64,000 nt of DNA from NCBI GenBank assembly GCA_003344405.1, contig NOWV01000067.1, positions 62,001 through 126,000 of the forward strand, read 5' to 3'. The DNA is from Trichoplax sp. H2 (taxonomy: Eukaryota; Placozoa; Uniplacotomia; Trichoplacea). Position 1 is the stretch's first letter. Every line of letters begins with the position of its first letter. Under the pieces are notes generated by a model. It did not search any database. It was given only the letters and a program-made list of their open reading frames with translations, and had not been told where the DNA came from. Of this stretch, positions 26,401-39,300 are shown in pieces. Both the position numbers and the translations under genes were made by a program.

Positions 26401-29400
26401 CATCAATTCTGATAAAGAAGGAATATCAGGAATGGTAATAATGCTTTCAGTAATCGCACACAGAATATATACGCGTACTTATCCTACGTGCATAGCGATA
26501 TGTCTAACAATGTAATATAATTCTTTTTAGGGTTGATTTAATAAGATATCGCATGGATTTTTTGTTAGTTATTAATATATCGCGTACTTTTATTTCCACT
26601 AGACTCCATTCGAATTCGACCAGCGCTATCGTAATCATAGCTCTATCATCAATAACGTTTATCATCGCAATAACTTTGCAGCCTCAGGTTATGATGCTGT
26701 CTGGGCCATCGCTTTAGCATTAAATCGATCTCAAGAGCAATTTAAATCTATGAATCGAACATTAGATCAATTCCATTATAATAATGCAGAAATGGGAAGA
26801 ATTATAGCCAATCAACTTGATCAGGTCAAATTTGAAGGTATTTCGGTAAGTAAAGAGAAATTGTGCTAACTTAATTTATATTAATCTTACCTTATAAAGA
26901 CAAGATTTAATGTACTATATTGCTTAATCAACGTAAAAAAATTTGCGGGATAATGTATTATTGTTCATGAATATGAACTTATGCAATATGTATATTCTGA
27001 ATTATTACAAGTATAAACGAAGGTATAAAATAATACAGGGACAAGAATTTTTACCTCTGTACTCATCAAAAATTATACGGAACTGTTAACTTGAGTTGCT
27101 TATCTTGTTTTTCGTATGTTTATTTTATAGAATTATATTAAATTTGACACCAAGGGTAATTTAAAAATCGATAAAGTTGATATCTTTCAACAACAAGGTA
27201 ATATTCCTATTCTGATATCAGATTATACGCCAGCATTGGGCATACTTGTGTATTTTAATATTAAAAAATGAGTCTAATTACTTCTATTAATTCAACTGAC
27301 CTGGAACATATCTGAAATTATCAGTGTTACTGTACAGATTCTCAAACTGATTTTCTGTAAATTATGTAATAGTCTGACTAATCAAAAGTCTGTTTTCAAT
27401 ATTATTTTCTAAATCAATCATTTATTAGACGGAAAAATTGTTCGAATCGGATTAGCTTACCCATCAAATCGCTCGAGTAATTTCAAAATTGGCCGCAAAG
27501 TATTATGGAAAGGTACACTTCTCCATAAGATTGCTACTACAGCATTTACAGACGGTACCCATTTCATAGCTTAGAAGTATTAAATGACTTCTAGTTGATT
27601 TAAAGCTGCCTTCAACCCGGAGTATAAATAAGCTATCATTACTGATTTCTTCATTTTCATCATTATCCAGTATTGACTTATGTAAAGTAGTTACAAAAAT
27701 TTAAGAGTATTTACTAGTTGCCCTATTCTAAGATCACTTACGTTGGTTTAGTCAATAATTACAAATCAATCAGTATACCTTATTCCTTTTTCTCGCTGAT
27801 AACATACGTTGATTCGTGTATGGTAGCCGTAGTGGCAAGTGTTTGCTAACTTATAGCGCAACCTTATTCCCCTTCTTAAAATCAGGATTACATCTACAGT
27901 ATAATACGGCCTGATTGCTTTTGACTCTATCTTTTATCTATTATCATTCTCTAGTCAATATTAATGAATAGATTATAATGTCAAGCGACATACACATATC
28001 TTATTATCATTATAAGTAAATAACGACTAAACTAGTTTAATTCCATAACTTACTCGCTGCTATTCCCCGGTCAAAAACAAAAATAAATAAATGGTATTGG
28101 CAATATGTAGACGTACATCTTATTATAAAAAGACAATAATAATCTGATTCGTAATATTTCATAATTATATGCCGTTATTTTCCGATTGCTGTTAATAGAT
28201 AAATTATATGATCAAGCTGAATACGCTTACCACTATCTTACAAACAAACCCTGACTAAATCCATTCCCATTTTAGAATTACAGACAAATTGTAGCTTGAT
28301 TTATTTTATTCCGTAGTCTAAATTCTTCTGTCTTTCCATCTGTTGTTTTTGACCGATTTGGATTGTATGTTGAATTAAATTACATATTATGACTTGAATT
28401 TATATCATAGCACTGTAATGAGGTAATAGCATAAGTAATAGAGCTTTGAAAACATTGATTAAATGAGAATAGTAAAAAATTCGTATGATAAAATTTAATT
28501 AGTATAAAGGATAATTTCTAAATTTTATCTTGTCAGGCAATAAGATTCCCTATGATGGACCTATTCGGCGAACGATAACCTTAACCATTACACCGTCTCT
28601 TTTCATAACCATGGCTATCATATCCTCAATGGGCATTGCATTATCATTAATTATGCTGGGATTGAATATAAAATATAGGAATCATAAGTAATTAAGCACT
28701 TTGTGAATGATTCAATGCCAAACTACAATTTCATGGATCGTAATACATGTTATATTGCCAGTGTTTATACGTTAACACTGAAGCAGTAGAATATGTCTAT
28801 TGTAGAGTAATAAAAGTGAAATTCCAATTTGTTTTTCTGCTGGATTTAAAAATACGAAAGTTGATACAAATTATGTCGCGAGACATCTGTGGTTATATTT
28901 GCTCATACCATATAAAAATTATATTTCTTTATTACAGAATACATAATGCTGACCGAAACTTAATTTTAATCTCTCAATATGCTATATGATTTAACCTAGA
29001 CTGGCTAAAATATCAAATCCGCTCTTAAATACGTTTATCCTTTGTGGATTTATTCTTCTGTACTGCTCGATCATAGTTTTAGGCCTGGATGGTCGACTTC
29101 TTGACGATAAAATAGTCGATATGTTTTGCAAGGTATAGTGCATAATGGTTTATCGTAAAAGTAGGAATAAAGATTCAGTATTTATATGCAATTCTCCGTA
29201 ATTAATGATCCTGACTTTAAACGAATACTTATCGAAAATATTACTATAATCACTGCCGTTTTTCGCAATCCTTTTCAAATTAAAACGATAACGATACTAA
29301 AGATAAATTTTCCTTTGAAAGATTACTCCTTGGTTGTTAGTATACGGTTTCTTACTCAGCTTTGGCACTCTTTTTTGCAAGATATACCGAGTTTATAGAG

Positions 29401-31421
29401 CATTTGCTCTTCTTAAGCCATGCAAAACGGTAACTAATGTTGGATACATACGTGTAAAATAGAAATTGATAACTTATAGACTTATACAAGTTTTCTTGTT
29501 GCCTTTACTTGCTTACTAGGGATTGAAAGACCCTCGTTTTAGATTGCTTATGATTGTATTATTTGCATTCAATACTATTATTTTGACATTATGGACTCTA
29601 ATCGATTCGCCAACCCTGAAGAAAGTACTTTATGCCACAACAGTAAGAAAATATATCTGAGCCATTTAAATGCTGTACTTTTTCCTCTTAACATTGATAG
29701 CTCAGTAATATTCTAAACTTTGCACAATTTCTAGTCAGATATTAACAATTACTTACAAATAAGGCTAATCAATTAATTACATATAAATCGAAAGAGTGTC
29801 TACATCTATACTTACAAGATCTCAATAATACAGAATTATTAGTCTCCTACCGTTTTAACGTGAGTTAATCTTGTCAACCTGGAAAGCATAACGGAAATTC
29901 GAGATATAAAATGAGTTTGATCGGTAGCAAATTTGGCCATATATCCTATGCATTAAACAGTCCTTCATACTGGATAGTAAGAGGATATAAATTTAGTTTT
30001 ACCTTAATTCATTATAAGATAATCTAGTTACCTTTTAGAAATAATTTATATAACATGTTCTAGATATTAGATAACAGTGAGAGATAAAGCAACAAATATT
30101 ATATTAACTCCTTACAAGTGCCAAATAATAAGAGAAATGGCCGTCAATACATTCAGTTACACATTCAAGTACAATTTATATTTATGTTTTACACACTTCA
30201 GATTGGTTGCGTATCCAATTTCTAACAAATTTACAATAGTTACCACTTTTATTGTATTTGCTTACATTGTGAGAATAATTATTAAGAAGTTAATAATTTT
30301 TAATTACAAATTATTTCGATTTCAAATGTAATACTGGTTTCGAAATATATTAAAACATCGCAGTATCATGGTACCATATAACTATAAATTCTCGTCTAAA
30401 CTCTACAAACAAATATCCTTTAGCAAATCTACTTTCATCGATTTATCTAACTGATCAAGCTAGTTATCTTTAGCATAATACCTAAATTTATGTCTACATT
30501 TCAGGTACCATCCGTCTTTTTAATAGTACTTCTACCTGATTAATTAAAGAATCTACATTTCATATAAGTTGCAACTTAAGACTAATTTTAAAATAATTTG
30601 ATTTTTTGTAATTTTAACCAGATTATCAGCCCAGATTATCCTGATACCATTATAACACCAGCTAAAGATTTGTGTGTTTCGAAATACACGAACTTATGGG
30701 TTGCTATTTTAACTAGCAGCAATGGTTTGCTAATAATTCTGGCTGCTTTTCTGGCATATGAAACACGTCAAGTCAAAGTACAAGGCCTTAATGATAGCAA
30801 GTACATTGCCATATGCATGTATAATCTTGTTTTATTGAGTGGCATTGCTGTTCCCGTGGCTTTTGCCCTCCAACTTCATCAAGATTACCCCTACCTTGCG
30901 ATTGCAAGTTTAATAATTTACTGCACATCATTATCGCTATGCTTATTTTTTATCATTCGTGTAAGTAAGATTTTACTTATATCTTCTAGCTAAAAATATT
31001 TAAAATATACTGCTATAATTATATTTGTGTTACTCAACTGTGGGTATCTTTAAATCTTTCAGTTTAGAATTATCTGTAAATATCCGGTGGAAGAGAGACC
31101 TATTAAGGTCTTAAAAAAGGATACATCGCTTATTTTATCGACACAATGTGAATGCCAGTGCTCGTATACACAAAGTGAAGGCAAGCTCATAACTGCTCTA
31201 ACCGTAAAGCTGCAAGAGGTACAGTAATATCAGATGTGAATCCTTAACCATTTTTAGACTAATGAGTATTATATTACTGTAGTCTAATAGAAGCATAGCT
31301 AATTATAGTAGCAGCAACTTGATGACTTTATTGCCAGTGTACTTAACTTTCTGTTTATATGACTTCTTCTATGCAGAAAAACGCCGAACTAGCAGCTTTG
31401 AAAAAAAATTTGCAATATTAA
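20438..31421 (+). CDS. GABA-B-like class C G-protein-coupled receptor
   Basis: Sixteen exons: 20438-20680, 23259-23396, 23965-24135, 24842-24949, 25124-25189, 26246-26434, 26603-26845, 27131-27197, 27429-27512, 28537-28687, 29000-29132, 29322-29429, 29520-29642, 30622-30960, 31063-31218, 31377-31421. Total 2364 nt, 787 aa. A signal peptide (residues about 1-20) precedes a Venus-flytrap domain with VQMAIEDINNR, ARIIFGFFYEDNARRAMC, WFLPSWYPSSWW, INCTIAQM and SGYDAVWAIALALN, all GABBR-like, without the Cys-rich domain of mGluRs. Seven membrane segments follow; exons 12-14 contain PWLLVYGFLLSFGTLFCKIYRV-like TM3 and LAAFLAYETRQVKVQGLND, the GABBR signature. The short tail ends in a coiled-coil-prone run (KLQEKNAELAALKKN). 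Several introns exceed 1 kb (intron 1 about 2.6 kb) and look empty. The Glu that holds the GABA amine in GABBR1 is absent, so the ligand is unknown. Confidence 0.92.
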
Positions 31422-33324
31422 AAACTTTGGGAAAATTTTTTTAATCAGAATTCAACTTGCAAATAATGTTATCATACCGCCATAGGAATTTGCAAGCAAT
31501 AGAGATAAACCTAAAATAACAATAATCTTATTCTACCGCTATAGGAATTTGCAAGCAATAGAGATAAACTTAAAATAACAATAACTAAATATCAGTTGTG
31601 GAATATAATGATTGACAAGCAGTAAATATACGAATTTTAAAGCTGGATGGAACTCTTATTCTCAGAGTAGAATTTTTATTTATTTACATTAACTTTTTCC
31701 AAATCTAACTGATTATACATATTCTGCTGTATAAGTTCGTATTTACCTCATTTACAATTAGCTTAAAATTTGCCTTCAATTTAAGGTTCAATAATTTAAG
31801 CGAATTAATATATTACTTCCTTTATTATAAAAGGTCTTTAAGTGTTAGTAGTCATTAAAATTCGCATATGCATATCATCCATCTATAAAGAATTATTTAA
31901 TAGTTACTAATTAAGCTATAATTTACTGTTAGAATTAAAGTGCATTTCACATAATGGATATGCCCCTATAAATAATTCTATGTTTTTCAATAATTATTAG
32001 CCGACCTAATGTAGTGCAAGACCTAGAAGTAGTGATTACAAAATATCGACTTTTACTTATTAAAGAGAACAATAATCCGTGTATTCAGATATATCCTATA
32101 TTGTAAGCATTGATAGACTAAGAAAATGCGAATTCATAGTCTTATCATACGTAATAGATAGCTTATAATAAGCTCAATAAATTGTATAGTCTATATCGAT
32201 GATGTACAAATACAATGCTTAAAAACGATATCTCTATTGCAACGGATTCCTATCCTGCCTATTACAGCATGTAATAATGTGTTACCCTCCTAGCCACCGA
32301 TTTAGATGCATTTATACATCAAACAAGAAAAAATTCGAATTTGAGTGAACTGATTGCTTTAATAGTTTTATAGCTTCATCTAGTGCTTCATGAAGCATAG
32401 AGGCATATAAAACTCTTCAATCTTACGTTTACATCAGTTGATTGCAAGCGTTTTATAATCTATTATGGCCTAAATTTATTTTTTCAAGATCTGTAGAATC
32501 GTGCCGTAAAATTAATTACCTAATATTTCTCAGAAACAGGATTTATATCCAGGTTACTGTAGCAATGTTGAAGTATATAAAAAGTTCTATAGTACTTCTC
32601 ACACTTATTCACCTTATTTTAAAACAATGTGATGAAAAAAAATAGTAAATTTTTAACTCTTAAAACTAACAATTTCATAGTATAGCGTCAGATAATCTCA
32701 GCTTTAATACCGTATTAGGCTCCTATTATCAAATCATCAAAACAGCAATAGTAACTCAAACTTAATAAGTTCCAGAATAGGGAGCCAAAAAATGTCCATC
32801 TTCGGCTAAACCATACATTCCTAGCTCAGTTGTAAACACACGGTAAGTTTGTATTACAATTCAAAATAGGAAATTCAGTCGCCGAGATAGATTGTCATAC
32901 AAACGAAGTACAAAACCGCGTTATTAGGTCAACTACAGTATATAATTGTACACAATTTACTGAAAATAATCTAATTCGTTTTTGATGATCAAACAGAATC
33001 TAATTTACTTCACGTGATCGACTCAAAAAGTCAATGTCTAAAGACACTTCGTAAAAAGCTGAAAACTAAATTCATGACATTCAAGTCATCCTCAACCTTA
33101 CAAAACAAATTTTAAGAGCTTAACTACATCGCACATAATTTCATGATTGATACATCTAGATCGTTTTTCTTACAGAATTAAAACACTGTATACGATACAT
33201 ATAAGTTTAATAATATGACGGCAATACTAGCACAGTTTATTACTTTTTGATAAAGTTGATTCGCATGATAACATTGCAAGATTCTTTAATCTTCTTAATT
33301 TCAAACATAAGTACTGTAGACTCT
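31422..33324. other. convergent intergenic region
   Basis: 1.9 kb between the stop codons of the GABA-B-like receptor and the myotubularin. Apart from one short tandem duplication (31475-31592) I see only AT-rich sequence; the open frame 32442-32645 has no support. Confidence 0.5.
31475..31592. repeat. 59-bp tandem duplication
   Basis: Two copies starting at 31475 and 31534, each TACCGCYATAGGAATTTGC followed by AAGCAATAGAGATAAAC, with about three differences. It lies in the 3' flank of the receptor gene. Confidence 0.8.
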
Positions 33325-36300
33325 TTAGGCATCATTACTACTCTTAGATTGCAGTTTCGATTTATTTCTATGGTAACATTGGTCACAAACGCGTTGTAAT
33401 CCTCGGTAGCCCAAATGGGACAAGTGCATTTTATGCCGGGTGCACATCCTGCAAAAAACTTGTCCACATGACCTATGCATTTTCAAATTGGTCAAATCAT
33501 TTATTTCATTACGTCGTTTTCAGAAAGTATATCAGTATTTGTATCAAAAGTGTTTACTAAACTTACCTGCAATGATGCTGCAGACCATTTTGTAGACGTA
33601 CGAGTAGCAATAAATGTACAAATATGAAAAAGGTTGTGTTAGTAATTAGTTTTATATTTAACTTACATAAAGCTCTATCGATAGTTGCAAATGTTATAAG
33701 AAGATAATCAGTGCGTTTTTGATACCTTTCTCCTTATAGCAGTAAATCTTTGTTTACAGTCATAGCATTCAGTCGCTCGAACATCGGGAACCCATACAAT
33801 ACTATTAGATATATCTTCTTCGTCATCATTTACTACAGGTTCCTATCATTGGAGTAGTTAATGAATAGGCAAAGAACTAATCTTAATATTACTAGCTTGT
33901 AAAGATGATATTAAAGGAAACAGTTAACTACAACACTAGCGAATAACATATGAATTGTGTTAATAATATATACGTATACAGTACTTCTGGTTCTTCATTT
34001 TCAAGGACTTCTGATGAATTACGAAATGACGGTGATGCTTCACTGTAGCGTAAATAATAGTCGTCCCATAAATGTATCCTTTTCAAGCTGCAGCACGGTA
34101 GTATCACCTTACAGTAAATATTGGTAAGAGATTTTCCTTACAAACTTAGCTACATTTTTAATTATCATACGAGTGTATCGCATTTCTCACACCTCCGTTG
34201 TTCCAAGATATTTCACATTCAAAAAATTCTCTTGATCTGCTATGATATGTGCCCATAATGAAGGGGTATTTTCTTGTAGATTAGCCTCTTTTCTCTCTCT
34301 TTCACAGTTAAACATAAAATTTCCAAACCTCCGGAATTTATAGGTAAGCAATGTTAGCATCAGTCTTAACTGTCTAATAAGGTACAATTTAAACTACTGT
34401 AGTCCATAATATTCAGCACTTTCAAATTAGCAATCTAAAGCAATGTTTCTACAACTATACCAATAGCATATAGGATATTATTTACCATCCGCTTCCAAAA
34501 TAATCAGCAATTCGTAACAAGAAATCCGAGTTGAATTCGAATGCTCTCGGAAACTGCTGCAACATCTTTATTATAAGATTATAACAAAAAAATTTTAGCC
34601 AAAATTTTTAAACTAGAATTTAGATGAACTTTACAGTAATTGCTCAAAGATTCAAGCTTTACCTGCCAAGCACAGTCAAGAAATTGTAAAAACACAGGTG
34701 ATCGCTGGTTGGTTAGAATAGGATTGTTAATTCTATCTCCAAATTTATGACCAAATGACAGCCATTCCTTTTCTATTAATACCTTAATAACCATAAGCCA
34801 TACGTTACCGAGATTACAAGGCAACACATAAATGTGAAATTCTGTATATACCCTATACACTGTCAAGTGAAATGCTAAGACTTACTATAAATCCATCAAT
34901 GGTTCTATAATAGCTATCTAACATTAATTGGGCCAAAGAAGTTAACTGAGCGGTTCTATCCCATCCATCGCTACAATGAACTAAAGCACATATATGTCTT
35001 TGACTAATCCGCTGTGCAATCATAGTCGCACCCTATATCGTAAAGAAAGAATTTTAATCTAAATCTCACGTTTTAATCAATTGCCAATCCGTTAGTAGCA
35101 GAGAAAGCATATTATTGGTGAAATGTTATCACATCAAGCAATATGTATAAACAAAGAAAGAGAACATTTATCAAAACATAGCAATATCTTTGGTACATCA
35201 TAATACAGTACTGGAATAAGCTAAACACTGTACTATAATTAAGGTAATACGACACAGGATCTTCTCTGGCATGAGCCACATAGAGAAACAGAATAGTAGA
35301 GATTACTAGCAGACAATCGCTTATTAAGGTATTAAGTATTAATTATCGGCCGATATATCAGTACATTACAGAACTGATTCTTAATTGCGAGAACAATTAC
35401 CTTTAATATACTCTTTAGATATTGTAGCCATTGGGTTGATTCTAGTTGTGATAACCATTTCTTATCCGTTGTAGATTCACATATGGCAAGTAACTTATCA
35501 AAGCTTTCGCGCATAGCATGGATGTTAGCGATATTCAAGTAAATTAAGCGACATCCAATATAGCGATTGGTAATATCTTCAGTCCCTTTGCCCTATATCA
35601 AATAAAAGACCGTTAAGAATTACTATTTACAATTTGATTTTGAGTTAATCCTATACTGTAGATGTTTAACTATCGTTCTAACCTTCAACTTATTACCACT
35701 AGCTGCCATTGCAGATCGTGCATCGAATATTACCAGTTCTTTCGAATTCGGATTACAAAGACGTGCTTCTTCAACTAACAGTTCATCGTCTACTGAATAC
35801 TAACAAAGATGAATGAAAATGACCAGCAAATCTAAAGATCTCACATCCGAACTGAAATTACGGCGCTGTTATCGCCCATTTCTTTTACTCTACACTTATA
35901 TCTGCATTATCCACGTCGCAACATAAACTGCTATCGAGACTATTTACCTTTCCCATTGGGCCTACACTTGGTTGAGCAGATCTCATAATGAAGCTGCCAT
36001 GACTTGCGTCATACCAGCTTAAACAAGGTATCCGACCCTAAATTAAGTAAAACACATAATATGCTAGATAAATCTAAATTATATATAAAGAAAACAATAA
36101 AATCGTTGAAATCTACATTTAATCTTCAGCCTATCATATATAAAATTATCAGAAGTATTTAGTACCACTTACTCTAGATCGAAACTGAGCACATCTTTTT
36201 ATAACTTCATCCTAACGGCATTGTAAAATTTGTAAACATGGTGTAAATTTATGTAGTGAATATGCGTTCGAGGAAGAATCTCATAATACTTTTTTATAAG

Positions 36301-39300
36301 TTCAAGTCAACTAGATACATCTGATAAATATTTCATTAGATTACTTGTCTAATATTAATGACAAGCTAAGCTACGTAATATAAATATTCTATATTTAATA
36401 AACATCAAGTATAATTATGCACGATATCAGTCAGTAAATAGTGAAGTTGTCATATAAGATCTGCGCCCCGTAATGTTATTTTGCCCTATCTATGCGAACT
36501 AGAAAGATAAATTTATTTAAGAATCTGAGAATGGTGTTGGTGCACCTAAGTTATTACAAGAAAAGCGACTTTATCTATATAAAATTTACGATATCTTTAG
36601 CGAAAAATCGAAATAACCCTCAAATGAAGGTATGTAATTGTTGCCTTGGAAGCTCTATCAATTGATGTCTACAATTACTATATATAAGACAATATTTTCT
36701 TCTTATTCGCAAAACTGATCAGCAAGAAGCCTTATTCGCAGTAATCGTTAGGAAAATGTTATCTAAGATATTATAAGTTAGCTGCGTAATGAAAAATTAG
36801 ATTACTATGTGAGATTTATATACTGTGTGAAGTGATCGAAGGTACGCTAGATACCATCATAATACATATTAATAGGCAATACATACCCCAACTGTTATTG
36901 GAACATAAATATGGGAAGGGTAAGTATCGCATAAGGAATAGTTGTAATTTAAAGCGCTTAACCACCATTTATTGCTAAGAAGTAGCTAAATAATGGGTAA
37001 ATTAATAAAGGATCAACGGTTAGCTGCGTCCACCATTTCTATTGCTATGTCGAAATCACTATTCCAGACTTACTTTCTGCCGTTCAACTTCCTTCATGGT
37101 GTCATAACAGTTCCAATGGCTTAAAGTTAACTCTTTCTTTTTTAATTCATAATAACTGAAACATCATCATTATGAGAACATTCAGTTATTTATTTATATA
37201 TACCGTGTTGGCTAACTATACTGATAGCAAGAAAAATGCACCCAATTCCAATTACTAACGATAGCAGCCTAATGAGAATTGTTGTACTCACCTTAGAAAG
37301 GATAGTGTAGGCGGCATGAAAATTGAATTGCTAATATGATAACACAATCGTTCATAAAGTACACAAAAGTAAAAGTGTTGAGCGCTAGTAAAGAGATTGC
37401 AAAAAGAAATTCGATATTGAATTAGGATTTTAATACCAATTTATGTATGCGGTAAAGAAAATACAATATAATTGAATTATTCTAACACTAAATACAGAAA
37501 CTATAAATATAGAAAAAATATTAACAAACTTCGAAAATGTCCTTGAAGTAAATTCGTTGACTTTAGCATTAGCATACGCTAGGGCATCATTTGCTCGGTT
37601 GCGAATAATATCCATAAAGCCTGCCACTGAACGAGACTGCTTAACTGGGGCAACTGTAGGGGCGTTACCTTTATTCGACCTAATTTGAACGAAATCTGAA
37701 TTAAGATCCATCTTAACATTGAACTGGTCTGTTTCATGCTTTTTTGGATCAATAGTATTAGTTAATGGTGCGTTATCTTGGCGATCTCCATCATCACTTT
37801 CCTTAGATGTAAGGTCTTTACGGTCTCCATCAAGGTCCGATTCATCATTTGCGTTACAATGAATAACTTGGCAGGCCTCAGTGATAGAACTATCTTCAAC
37901 AATTACCTCAGGTGCTGTTGTAGCTTGGCTATTAACCGGAACTTCTTTTTCATTTTCATTAACATCATTACTGATAATCGGTAAAGACTTACTGTTTTCC
38001 GATACCTCAAATGCAATACCATCACTAGCATCATCACCTTGATCAATAGAATCTTGATGGTAATCATCAATTTTGTCGCCATCAATCGATTCCTCCTCAT
38101 TACTTCCAGCTCTTGATTCATCACCATACCTAAGCTCATCATTTTCGCTAATGTCAAAATAAATACTGCTACTAGATCCCGATTTTGATAGGTTGGAAAC
38201 GGCTAGATGATTTCGTTTCTTTTTCGATTTGCCACTTAAAAATGAAAATCTCACAGCCCGAAAATCAGCGCAACGGATATATAACGATTTAGCTTCTGAG
38301 TGAGCGATACTACCAGATAATGATCTCTCATAGACCTAGATAATTGACATAGGAATATCGATATTAAATAGTTTATAAATTGGTAAAATAATTTTATTAT
38401 CTAAATATCTAAGCATACGGGTATCTAAAAGCTTATAACTGACCTTTTCGTCGTCTCCTTTTTCAACGGAAGTAATCATGTTAATTGGAATAAACATCGA
38501 CAAATCCTTTTAGGAATATATAACATTAATCAGCAGCTAATTTTCACTATACGCTATTTCCTCATTTGTTTTGCATAAATATCAGTGGGGTGCAGAAAAT
38601 TATTGTAATTTATAGGCTATTCGTACAATACTTACTGTCCCTTCAGAAGATTTTTGAGATGCCGCTGCCGCTTGCCAAATAAAAATTAGCCTAAAATTAT
38701 ACGTACTATATTAATAAATTGTTTCAATACAAGGGTAATATTACTAGATATGCCCTTCAAATTACCTTACAACTGAATGAAGCTTAGAAATTCGTAATAT
38801 TAAATGCAATCTCTTACCAAATTGATTTAAAAATATTACCTAAAATTAGTCAAAAATAATTGACCAATTCCGCGTTGTTTAGCAACTTCAATTACAACGT
38901 TATTGAACATCATTTCTATCTGTTCAGCATCTCCTACAGTTGTAAAAGTACTAATTTACTTCGATTGAAAAATTTATAAGCAGGCGAATTATTCCATGAA
39001 AATAAAATTTAAGTCAATACCTGGAAAGTCAATAATGTTATCTCCACATAGAAACGGTAACTCGAACTGAGGAATTCTTTTGCAAATGTTGTGTAATTCT
39101 TCATTTAGATACCAGTCTTCAACAGGCTATTCAGATAGGTATTCAAAGTAAATTTGATTAATACGGTAATATAAAATCATCAATCCCTTAATTATAACTG
39201 AGAATATTGCAATCTAGACGAACCTTCACATCAGTAATTGACAATTCCAGATGAATTTCGCCGCTTACAATATCTTTCGGATTTATTCGGCCCAAAGTAA

